35,738 nucleotides of DNA. Origin: Bacteroidota bacterium (GTDB taxonomy: Bacteria > Bacteroidota > Bacteroidia > Chitinophagales > Chitinophagaceae). The translations under genes and the position numbers were made by a program. The notes below the pieces were generated by a model, which saw nothing but the letters and a program-made list of their open reading frames with translations, was not told where the DNA came from and made no database searches. Positions 1 to 7,545 of this stretch are shown here, in pieces. The stretch's first letter is position 1. Each line of letters opens with the position of its first letter. Location of the stretch: positions 1 through 35,738 of the forward strand of contig JAFDYF010000082.1 of NCBI GenBank assembly GCA_018267575.1, read 5' to 3'.

Positions 1-95
1 TTTTGGGCAAGCAAAAAAGAACAAAGAATATTTTGAATAAAAGCTTTAATCAATGTAGATTTATTTAGAGAAACCAGTTGCACAACACGTTTAAA

Positions 96-1490
96 CTATT
101 GTTTTTCATAGCAACCGATATCTGTTGCCGACCCTACGGTTCGTGGATTACCATCGAGGTCAAATGCAAATGGGGTGCTGATGCCCTGATCGATAGCTGG
201 GGAGCCTGCTTTTAGGTGAAAATCATAAAACATCTTTTGATTGTTTACGCTATCGAACATGGGGTAGGAGGTTAAAATATTAGTGGCACTGATATTGGTC
301 GGACTGTTTTTCACCCTCCATAAACAATTAGAAAAACCAACATTAAAACTGCTTCCATTTTGTTTGTTGACCACTACCTCGTCAGTTACATTGCTGCTAT
401 CACCCCAAAATATACAGTTGATAAAACTGGCATTTAGGTCGGCCACCAGATTGCCGCTGGAACCAGTGGATCCATTGCTAATGCTCAGGGATGGGTTGCT
501 ATGCGGTATATAATCATTCGAAAATCCGGCAATGGTACAATTGGTAAAAGTATAGTTGCCTCCATTGCCAATGGCGATGTTACGTCCACAATTGCTTACC
601 AAACAATTTTGGACAGAGATATCAGTCTGTAGGGCTAATATGCCTGCGTCAGAAATGTTTTGGATAATACAGTTGTTCAAGCTCAGTTTGCGGTTGGCAT
701 CGGTTGGCATACCTTCTATAGCAATGCCCTGATAGGCGTTTTCAACAACCGCATATTGCAGCATATTGGCATTACTGCTTTGCATCAAATAAATGCCTGG
801 CCAAGCCCCTGGAAAATTATTGTATGGATTATCCAGTCGGTCGCCCAAAAAATAAACTCTTGCAGTATCAGCACCATGTACTTGTAGGTTGCCGTTTACT
901 ATGAGAGGGGCATTTGCATGAAAATAGATTTTGCAACCTTGTTGGATTTTAAGAGAGATGCCGGAATCGATTTGTAGTCCGCCCAAAATCACATAAGGCA
1001 GGTCATTGCTCCAAATGGTATTCGTGTTTATTATTTTGCTTTTTAAAAAATGCGCATTTTGCCCATAAGCCTGCAATTGAATATATTTTTGGTTACCATT
1101 GAATGCGACCTGGATACTATCCTGTAAGATAAAAGCTTGGTTGTTATTATTTGGGTTTACCAGCACAGACACAAAAACATAGATACTGTCATTTGGTGCA
1201 AGCTCGATATTATTGGCGGCAATGGTATTATTGCCATCAATATTTAACTTAAAAACAGAATTGCTGCCGCCCATCAGTTTTACATCGGAGAGCATCAGCT
1301 TCTGGTTATTGGGATTGATGATTTTTATAGATTGGGTAATGGATCCCGTTGAAACAAAAACGGTATCAAAAAGAACACTGTCGCTTGAAAAATATAGACT
1401 GGCATTGCTGTCGGTAATAAAGGAGTCTTTCTTGCAGGAAAGGAGGAGCAAGAGTGATACGCTGGATATAAGCAGCAAGGTTTTAAGCAT
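96..1490 (-). CDS. Lipoprotein with right-handed beta-helix domain
   Basis: A predicted outer-surface or periplasmic lipoprotein of 464 residues. It starts with a hydrophobic signal peptide ending in a lipobox, L-L-L-S-C, with the lipidated cysteine at residue 19 followed by K-K-D. The N-terminal third (about residues 30-150) looks like an immunoglobulin-like beta domain. The remainder has short repeats such as NCIIQNISDAGILA and NCTIAGFSN, typical of right-handed parallel beta-helix proteins. The C-terminal DLDGNPRTVGSATDIGCYE matches the usual ending of choice-of-anchor Q type beta-helix proteins. I chose the ATG at 1490 over a TTG three codons upstream because it directly precedes the signal peptide. 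The substrate is unknown; family members often bind or cleave polysaccharides, but no catalytic motif is visible. Confidence 0.85.
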   Translation of the reverse strand: MLKTLLLISSVSLLLLLSCKKDSFITDSNASLYFSSDSVLFDTVFVSTGSITQSIKIINPNNQKLMLSDVKLMGGSNSVFKLNIDGNNTIAANNIELAPNDSIYVFVSVLVNPNNNNQAFILQDSIQVAFNGNQKYIQLQAYGQNAHFLKSKIINTNTIWSNDLPYVILGGLQIDSGISLKIQQGCKIYFHANAPLIVNGNLQVHGADTARVYFLGDRLDNPYNNFPGAWPGIYLMQSSNANMLQYAVVENAYQGIAIEGMPTDANRKLSLNNCIIQNISDAGILALQTDISVQNCLVSNCGRNIAIGNGGNYTFTNCTIAGFSNDYIPHSNPSLSISNGSTGSSGNLVADLNASFINCIFWGDSSNVTDEVVVNKQNGSSFNVGFSNCLWRVKNSPTNISATNILTSYPMFDSVNNQKMFYDFHLKAGSPAIDQGISTPFAFDLDGNPRTVGSATDIGCYEKQ

Positions 1491-1620
1491 GGTTTTCAAA
1501 AATACTTATACTATTATTTTATCTATAGGTAGGAACGAAATTTTATTGTTAAAGTTGTTTGGGAGATAAAAGATGTGGGCATTTGAGTATGAAAAATTTA
1601 GGCCAACGCCTGCCACTGCT

Positions 1621-2322
1621 TTACCGTAAAGCAAAAGCCAGCGTGGCAATACTGACCTTGGTATTTTCAGCTTTCAGTAACTCTGTAGCACAAGCTTCAA
1701 GCGTTGCACCAGTTGTGATGACATCATCCACTAGCAAGACATGCCTATTTTTTATGCGGGCTTCATCTTTTAATAAAAATTTCCCTTTGATATTTTGCCA
1801 TCGCTCTATTCGGCTTTTATGGGTCTGGGTTTCTGTATCAGTTGTTCGGATGATGGCGTCTTTGATAACAGGTATCCTCATTGTTTCGGCTAATCCATCG
1901 CACAAAATAGTTGATTGATTAAAGCCCCTTATTTTTTCTTTTGATGCGAACAAGGGCAAGGGAACCAAAGCCTCTATATCGCAAAATCGGTTGGTTTGCA
2001 TCAAGACCTTACCCATCATTTTCCCAAAATATAGACCAATCTCTTTTTTACTTTTATACTTAAACTGGTGCATGAGATTTTGCATCATAGAATCTTTACT
2101 GAAATAAAAAAGGCTCATGGCATTTTGTATCTGAACCCTCCCCCAGAAAATTTTCTCGACAGGGTTATTGGGGTATAATTCAAAACTGGTAAAAGGAAGT
2201 TGATGGTTGCAGGAAAAACAAAGAAGTTGGCCTTCCGATATCAAGTCGCTGCCACATCCCTGACAGGTATGTGGGAAGAAAAGATGAAGCAAATCATGAA
2301 CCAAATTTTTTGTTGCGCCCAT
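1621..2322 (-). CDS. comF: ComF family phosphoribosyltransferase-like protein
   Basis: A 233-residue ComF-type protein. ComF proteins are linked to DNA uptake and transformation and carry a type I phosphoribosyltransferase fold. An N-terminal zinc-ribbon-like pair, C20-x2-C23 and C35-x2-C38, is followed by the family signature RGFNQS at residues 132-137. A PRPP-binding loop, VLLVDDVITTGAT, lies at about 195-207. Length is normal for the family. It starts 16 bp after the radA stop on the same strand, so the two are probably co-transcribed. Its exact biochemical role is not established even in model species. A comEC homologue lies elsewhere in the window (24047-26140). Confidence 0.93.
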   Translation of the reverse strand: MGATKNLVHDLLHLFFPHTCQGCGSDLISEGQLLCFSCNHQLPFTSFELYPNNPVEKIFWGRVQIQNAMSLFYFSKDSMMQNLMHQFKYKSKKEIGLYFGKMMGKVLMQTNRFCDIEALVPLPLFASKEKIRGFNQSTILCDGLAETMRIPVIKDAIIRTTDTETQTHKSRIERWQNIKGKFLLKDEARIKNRHVLLVDDVITTGATLEACATELLKAENTKVSIATLAFALR

Positions 2323-2338
2323 GGTATAAAATGGGTTT

Positions 2339-3712
2339 CTAAAAAAGATATTTATACACTTCTTCCACCCTGCCCATACTTAACACTTCAATATTGAACT
2401 TCTGGTTATTCAGCCCTTTCTGGTTATATTTCGAGACCAATATTTTTTCGAAACCTAGTTTTTCTGCTTCGGCAATTCGCTGCTCAATTCGGTTAACGGC
2501 ACGTATTTCCCCACTCAAGCCAATTTCACCCGCAAAGCAAACACGATGTGGCAATGCTACATCTTCATAAGAACTGAGCAATGCACAAAGCACGGCCAGG
2601 TCAATCGAAGGATCCTCCACTTTTAGACCGCCGGCAATATTTAAAAATACATCCCTGACCCCAAAATGGAAACCGCCCCGCTTTTCAAGCACGGCCAATA
2701 ATAATTGCAATCTACGCAGGTCAAAACCGCTCACCGTTCTTTGGGGTGTGCCATAAACCGATTGAGTTACCAAGGCTTGCACCTCAATAAGTAGGGGCCT
2801 CATTCCTTCAATGGTGGCGGCTATAGCAATGCCGCTGAGTTGGTCTTCTTTTTGGGTGATGAGCACATCGCTGGGGTTATGGATTCCTCTCATCCCTTCA
2901 TTTGTCATTTCATAGATACCCAATTCATCGGTGCTGCCGAATCTGTTTTTCAGAGTACGCAAGATCCGATAGGCATAATGCCGATCGCCTTCAAATTGAA
3001 GTACGGTATCCACCATATGCTCTAATATTTTCGGGCCTGCGATAGCCCCTTCTTTGGTGATATGACCGATTAAAAAAACAGGGGTATTGGTTTCTTTGGC
3101 AAAACGCTGGAACTCCGCTGCGCACTCACGAACTTGCGAAACACTGCCCGGCGATGATTCGATAAAAGTAGATTGCAAAGTCTGAATGGAATCCACGATG
3201 ACTAATTGTGGTCGCAGTTTTTTTATTTCCTGAAAGATTGACTGAGTATAAGTTTCGGTGAGCAGGTAAAAATTGGGGTTATCGATTTTAAGTCGGTCTG
3301 CACGCAGCTTAATTTGTTGTTGGCTTTCCTCCCCACTAATATAAAGCACGGTAATATCTTTTAGCATCAAGCCTGTTTGTAGAAACAGTGTGCTCTTGCC
3401 GATACCCGGTTCACCAGCGATCAGCACCAAGCTGCCTGCAATAATGCCACCACCTAAAACGCGGTTCAATTCTGCATCTGCAGTCCGTAGTCTTTCCTCT
3501 TCCTGGCTCACCACTTCATTGATGGCGATAATACTCGTTTCTTTTTTTGTGCCAGAATAATTTTTCCAGTTGGTTTCAGCAAGCTTACTGTCTTTAGTGA
3601 TCAGTTCTTCTATAAAAGTGTTCCATTGTTGGCATGATGGGCATTTGCCCACCCACTTGGCACTTTCATATCCACAGTTGCTACAAAAAAAAGCAGATTT
3701 CGTTTTAGCCAT
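2339..3712 (-). CDS. radA: DNA repair protein RadA (Sms)
   Basis: A 457-residue cytoplasmic RecA-like ATPase that helps process recombination intermediates by driving branch migration. The domains are in the expected order: N-terminal C4 zinc finger (C10-x2-C13, C24-x2-C27), Walker A GEPGIGKST at 100-108, Walker B VIVDSIQT at about 171-178, the RadA-specific KNRFG motif at 255-259, and a C-terminal Lon-protease-like domain from about 300 onward. The length is typical. The MAKTKSAFFC start fits the family N-terminus. A strong promoter-like sequence ends only four bases upstream of the ATG, so the mRNA may be leaderless (see findings). It is followed by comF. Confidence 0.97.
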   Translation of the reverse strand: MAKTKSAFFCSNCGYESAKWVGKCPSCQQWNTFIEELITKDSKLAETNWKNYSGTKKETSIIAINEVVSQEEERLRTADAELNRVLGGGIIAGSLVLIAGEPGIGKSTLFLQTGLMLKDITVLYISGEESQQQIKLRADRLKIDNPNFYLLTETYTQSIFQEIKKLRPQLVIVDSIQTLQSTFIESSPGSVSQVRECAAEFQRFAKETNTPVFLIGHITKEGAIAGPKILEHMVDTVLQFEGDRHYAYRILRTLKNRFGSTDELGIYEMTNEGMRGIHNPSDVLITQKEDQLSGIAIAATIEGMRPLLIEVQALVTQSVYGTPQRTVSGFDLRRLQLLLAVLEKRGGFHFGVRDVFLNIAGGLKVEDPSIDLAVLCALLSSYEDVALPHRVCFAGEIGLSGEIRAVNRIEQRIAEAEKLGFEKILVSKYNQKGLNNQKFNIEVLSMGRVEEVYKYLF

Positions 3713-3716
3713 GCAA

Positions 3717-3745
3717 CAAAGTTATCAGTTATGCCGCCATGCAAA
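3717..3745 (-). promoter_or_regulatory. Bacteroidota-type promoter of radA
   Basis: On the minus strand, TTTG (3742-3745) and a perfect TAnnTTTG match, TAACTTTG (3717-3724), are separated by 17 bases. This matches the known Bacteroidota -33/-7 promoter layout. The -7 element ends four bases before the radA ATG. Confidence 0.5.
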
Positions 3746-3887
3746 ACAAAATTGGAAAGAGAAATAAATGATGATGTGATACACGCATGCAAAAGAAATC
3801 AAACGAAAAATAGTGGAGCGATGTTAAAAACTAAATGATTTTTTGAGCGGATGCTTTTCAAAAACCAGATGGATGAGAAGGGAAATC

Positions 3888-3923
3888 AGTAAAAGTAAAA
3901 GGGCCAGCTTTAACGCCGGCCCC
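3888..3923 (-). terminator. Rho-independent terminator, minus strand, not linked to a CDS
   Basis: The arms at 3901-3908 and 3915-3922 form an 8-bp G+C-rich stem with one A/C mismatch and a 6-base loop. On the minus strand the stem is followed by a tract reading TTTTACTTTTACT. No minus-strand ORF lies upstream of it within the gap, which points to a non-coding transcript (3888-4052). Confidence 0.6.
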
Positions 3924-4052
3924 TTACTTACTAACCCATTAAATTCTTGCACTAAATTACAAATTAGCGCCACATAACAAAATTAATTTTTGCTGGTGTG
4001 AATAACTTTTGAGGTCTCTGGACTGGGTTCAAATCAAGGAATCCAGCGCTTT
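3888..4052 (-). ncRNA. Structured small RNA candidate, 6S-like architecture
   Basis: The minus strand of this ORF-free stretch folds by eye into a closed structure. A long-range closing stem pairs 4025-4039 with 3922-3937 (about 12 bp around a small internal loop). A large open region follows, then an apical hairpin pairing 3976-3982 with 3988-3994, extended by 3971-3974 with 3997-4000. A 7-bp side hairpin, 3949-3955 with 3964-3970, lies on the 3' strand of the open region. A terminator hairpin follows immediately. A closing stem, central bubble with a side hairpin on its 3' strand, and apical stem are the architecture of 6S RNA. The 5' end near 4052 is a guess, based on a weak TTG...TATACT promoter-like sequence. 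Identity as 6S is inference; a structured RNA of some kind is better supported. Confidence 0.45.
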
Positions 4053-4199
4053 AAGTATAATGTAAATAATTATTAATCAATATATTATATTTTTTGCTTT
4101 AAAATATATGAATCACTATTTTTTTAAATATAAACATTAAAACCATTGATAAATGGGTAGGCGCACGGAAAACGAGGAAGTTACAAATTTTAAAAAAAG

Positions 4200-4223
4200 C
4201 AAATATTCACATGTGAATATTTG
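4200..4223. promoter_or_regulatory. Perfect 24-bp palindrome, candidate operator
   Basis: Each half reads CAAATATTCACA followed by its exact reverse complement, with no central spacer. It lies 137 bp upstream of the susC start codon. There is no T tract, and the arms are AT-rich, so it looks more like a binding site for a dimeric regulator than a terminator. An extra TGTGAATA half-site lies at about 3997-4004. Confidence 0.45.
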
Positions 4224-4298
4224 TTATATTAAATAAAAAATATTAATAATAAAATAAATTACCCGATCATGGATTATATATTACCATTTATCATTAGA

Positions 4299-4325
4299 TT
4301 GCAGCAACAGTCATTTTTAATATTG
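4299..4325 (+). promoter_or_regulatory. Possible susC promoter
   Basis: TTG (4299-4301) and TAATATTG (4318-4325, one mismatch to TAnnTTTG) are separated by 16 bases. They would give a leader of about 28 bases before the susC ATG. Such matches are common in AT-rich DNA, so support is modest. Confidence 0.3.
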
Positions 4326-4359
4326 ATTTAACCAGTTTCTAACCAAAACTAAACAACGC

Positions 4360-7300
4360 ATGAGAAAATTAATGTTTTTATGGGTGAGCATGCTATTGCT
4401 CATTTCCTCGGGGGCTTACGCTCAGAGAAAAGAAGTGACAGGAAAAGTCACTGATGCAACCGGTAACGTTATTCCGGGTGCAAGTATTAGGGTAAAAGGG
4501 GTAAAAACTGGAACCAGCGCCGATGCTTCTGGATTGTTTAAAATTAATGTTCCGGAAAATGCCATATTAGTGGTGAGTGCGATTGGATTTGAGCCCCAAG
4601 ATGTTTCGGTAGCGAATTTGAAAAACTTCTCCATTTCTCTAAGACCCACCAATTCCTCATTAAGTGAGGTGGTGGTTACTGCGCTTGGTATCAAGAGGGA
4701 GAAAAAAGCACTTGGCTATGCTGTTTCTACAGTAGATAAACAAGAGCTTGAGCTTCGACCAGAGGCTGATTTGGGCAGGGTGCTTAGTGGAAAGGCCCCT
4801 GGCTTGAACATTTTAAGCACTAGTGGTTTGAGTGGTAGCGGTACCAATATCAACATCCGTGGGATTAGCACGATTACAGGTAATTCAACACCACTCTTTA
4901 TTGTTGATGGGGTTCCTTTTGATGGTGGCACCAATGCTCAGGCCAATTTTACTTATGGCAACCAGACCTCGAGCCGGTTTTTGGATTTGGATCCCAATAA
5001 TATCGAAAACGTAAGTGTGCTAAAAGGTCTTTCTGCCGTAACGCTTTATGGAGAAGCCGGTAGAAATGGCGTTATCTTGGTAACTACCAAAAATGGTTCA
5101 ACTCAAAAGTCAAGAAAAAAAGCAGAAGTTACTGTTTCGCAGTCTTACTTTGAAACAAAGGCTATTTTACCAGACTATAACACTCAATATGGTGGTGGCT
5201 TTGATTTGAGCTTAGGTCTTGCTTTTTTTAGTAACTGGGGGGCCAAGTTTACCAATCCACCAGCGTTGGTTAACCACCCTTATAACAAAGCATCTCTTGC
5301 AGCAGCATTTCCTCAATATCAGGGTGCTACTTATGCCTATAAGTTTTATAACAGTGTGCCTAATTTTTTTAGGACAGGAACATCTAGCACTACGTCCATA
5401 AATGTGGCAGGCTCTACCCCTACAGTGAATTACAATATGAGTTATAGCTATAATGATGACCAAGGTTATCTTATCGGTAATGGCTTACGGAAAAATTCGT
5501 TTGGTATAGGAGGTACTACTAAACTTACCAATAAATTTACCATAACGGGAACTCTTAATTATGTGATCACCGATCAAAAATCACCCCCGACCAGTAATAG
5601 CTACGGTAATAACGCCTCTAATACTTCAATTTTTGGGAACGTGATGTACACCCCAACGGCGGTGGATTTGATGGGGCTTCCTTATGAAAACCCTTTGGAT
5701 CATTCTTCTATTTATTATAGAAATGGCAATGATATCCAGAACCCACGCTGGACATTATATAACTCATTTACTGATGATAATGTGAATCGCATTTTCGGTC
5801 AAATGCAGGCACGCTATGATTTCTTTAAAGGGTTAAGCGCTGCTTATAAAGTTGGATTTGACAATTATTCAGAATACCAAGATTACTCACAAAATAAAGG
5901 GGGTATCTATACCCCTACTGGTTTTTTAAGAACTTCAAATGGGGTGAGTACCATTTGGGACCATACTTTTTTATTGAACTACAGTCATGGGTTGGGTAAT
6001 AATTTCAATTTAAGTTTTGATGCGGGGGTTAACAAGCGTACAGATATTTATGATCAAACTGGGCAAACCAGTCAACAGCAGTTGGTGTATGGCATCATGA
6101 ACCATTCCAACTTTATTTCGCATAGTGAATTGAGTGAGGATGGTTCTCAGCTAAACTATAAACGCCAGTCTTTAGATATCGGTGCCTTTGGTTTTGCGCA
6201 CTTGGACTTCCGGGATTATGCTTATCTTACTGTAGGTGGTCGCAATAGCTGGAAATCTACGGTGGAAGCGAATAATAGGAGCATCTTTTATCCCAATGCG
6301 AGCCTTTCATTTATACCCACTTCTGCCTTTGCAGGATTGCAGAATAATAAAACAATCAATTACCTGAAACTTAGGGTTGGGTATTCAACCAGTGCCAATT
6401 TTCCAAAAGAATACCAAACCAGGCCTTATTTGTACACGGCTACTAATCTGTTCCAGACTTCTAAGGGAACGGCCATTAATATTAATGCGATACCCAATTT
6501 ACTACCGAATCCCAATTTGAAGCCGGAATTGTTGAAGGAGGCTGAAGCAGGGATTGAGGGCAAGTTCCTAAACAATAGGTTATCTCTTGATTTAACTGTT
6601 TATTCAAGAGTGGCTGACCAACAGATTTTGGATAGGCCATTAGATCCTTCCACTGGCTATGTTGATGAACAAATTAATGCTGGTCAGGTTAGTAATAAGG
6701 GGATTGAATTGCAATTAGGTTATACTGTTGTACAATCGAAAGATTGGAGATGGGAACTTACCGCTCTATATACCCTGAATAAAAGTTTGGTTTCGAATAT
6801 CCCCACCGATTTAAAGGATATTTTGATATCAGGCTATTCTAATGAAGGAACTTTTGCTAAAAATGGGTATGCGCTTGGGGTTATCGAATCCAATTATTAC
6901 CAAAAAGACCCCAAAACTGGGAAACGTTTGGTGGGAACAGATGGTAACTATATCAGTAGTAGTGATATTGCGGTAATTGGCGATCCCAATGCTTTATATA
7001 AATTAACTGGCATTAGTAACCTAAGTTATAAAGGTTTTAGTTTTAGGATGCAATGGGACTATACTCAAGGTGGTGATATGTATTCTGGAACGGTAGGTGC
7101 ATTGCTTGGTAGAGGGGTTACCAAGGATACCCAGTTTGATCGATCATTGCCATTAATATTGCCAGGTGTGCTTGCTAATGGGCAACCGAACAATATACAA
7201 ATTTCATCTGCGCAGGCTTTTTACGGGAACAGTATTACCAATGGAGCTGCTGATGAGGGTGCTATATTTGATGCTACTTGTATTCGTTTGCGTGAGGCTT

Positions 7301-7527
7301 CTTTGTCATATAGCCTTCCTGCAAAAGCATTATCGAAACTGCCTTTTGGAGCTATCACTTTAAGTGTTTCAGGAACCAACCTTTGGTATTATGCACCGAA
7401 TTTTCCTAAATACACTCATTTCGATCCAGAAGCTGATGGTTTGGGTGTAGGGAACGGGAGAGGCATGGAATTTCTCACAGGTCCTTCTGCTCGTCGTTTT
7501 GGAGCAAGCCTTAGGGTGACATTCTAA
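4360..7527 (+). CDS. SusC/RagA family TonB-linked outer membrane protein
   Basis: A 1055-residue TonB-dependent outer-membrane transporter, the channel half of a SusCD nutrient-import complex. A signal peptide (about residues 1-21, cleaved after AYA) is followed by a carboxypeptidase-D regulatory-like domain (about 26-95; KVTDATGNVIPGASIRVKG). The family signature SEVVVTALGIKREKKALGYA is at 102-121. The plug domain (about 115-240) contains NINIRGISTI and PLFIVDGVPFDGG. The rest is beta-barrel, ending in phenylalanine (LRVTF), as outer-membrane barrels do. There is no N-terminal STN/FecR-interacting domain, so sigma/anti-sigma control through that domain is not expected. It is followed 18 bp later by susD. 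The substrate is unknown, as no glycoside hydrolase or peptidase is in the operon. Confidence 0.96.
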   Translation: MRKLMFLWVSMLLLISSGAYAQRKEVTGKVTDATGNVIPGASIRVKGVKTGTSADASGLFKINVPENAILVVSAIGFEPQDVSVANLKNFSISLRPTNSSLSEVVVTALGIKREKKALGYAVSTVDKQELELRPEADLGRVLSGKAPGLNILSTSGLSGSGTNINIRGISTITGNSTPLFIVDGVPFDGGTNAQANFTYGNQTSSRFLDLDPNNIENVSVLKGLSAVTLYGEAGRNGVILVTTKNGSTQKSRKKAEVTVSQSYFETKAILPDYNTQYGGGFDLSLGLAFFSNWGAKFTNPPALVNHPYNKASLAAAFPQYQGATYAYKFYNSVPNFFRTGTSSTTSINVAGSTPTVNYNMSYSYNDDQGYLIGNGLRKNSFGIGGTTKLTNKFTITGTLNYVITDQKSPPTSNSYGNNASNTSIFGNVMYTPTAVDLMGLPYENPLDHSSIYYRNGNDIQNPRWTLYNSFTDDNVNRIFGQMQARYDFFKGLSAAYKVGFDNYSEYQDYSQNKGGIYTPTGFLRTSNGVSTIWDHTFLLNYSHGLGNNFNLSFDAGVNKRTDIYDQTGQTSQQQLVYGIMNHSNFISHSELSEDGSQLNYKRQSLDIGAFGFAHLDFRDYAYLTVGGRNSWKSTVEANNRSIFYPNASLSFIPTSAFAGLQNNKTINYLKLRVGYSTSANFPKEYQTRPYLYTATNLFQTSKGTAININAIPNLLPNPNLKPELLKEAEAGIEGKFLNNRLSLDLTVYSRVADQQILDRPLDPSTGYVDEQINAGQVSNKGIELQLGYTVVQSKDWRWELTALYTLNKSLVSNIPTDLKDILISGYSNEGTFAKNGYALGVIESNYYQKDPKTGKRLVGTDGNYISSSDIAVIGDPNALYKLTGISNLSYKGFSFRMQWDYTQGGDMYSGTVGALLGRGVTKDTQFDRSLPLILPGVLANGQPNNIQISSAQAFYGNSITNGAADEGAIFDATCIRLREASLSYSLPAKALSKLPFGAITLSVSGTNLWYYAPNFPKYTHFDPEADGLGVGNGRGMEFLTGPSARRFGASLRVTF

Positions 7528-7545
7528 ACTAAAAAAAAAGAAACT

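Larger units (their letters stand above)
3713..4359. other. 647-bp intergenic region between radA and susC
   Basis: No plausible protein gene lies here; the small ORFs have no family resemblance. From left to right it holds the radA promoter, an AT-rich spacer, a minus-strand terminator and RNA candidate (3888-4052), a very AT-rich block (about 4060-4140), a perfect palindrome (4200-4223) and a possible susC promoter (4299-4325). Confidence 0.7.

Noticed and set aside
3997..4006. A DnaA-box-like sequence (minus strand TTATTCACA) and similar half-sites in the palindrome at 4200-4223
   Set aside because: Too few boxes and no dnaA or dnaN nearby, so there is no support for a replication origin.
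4018..4046. A tRNA/tmRNA T-loop-like string GGGTTCAAATC
   Set aside because: The 5-bp T-stem does not form, and no acceptor stem or CCA end is present; it is explained better by the closing stem of the RNA candidate.
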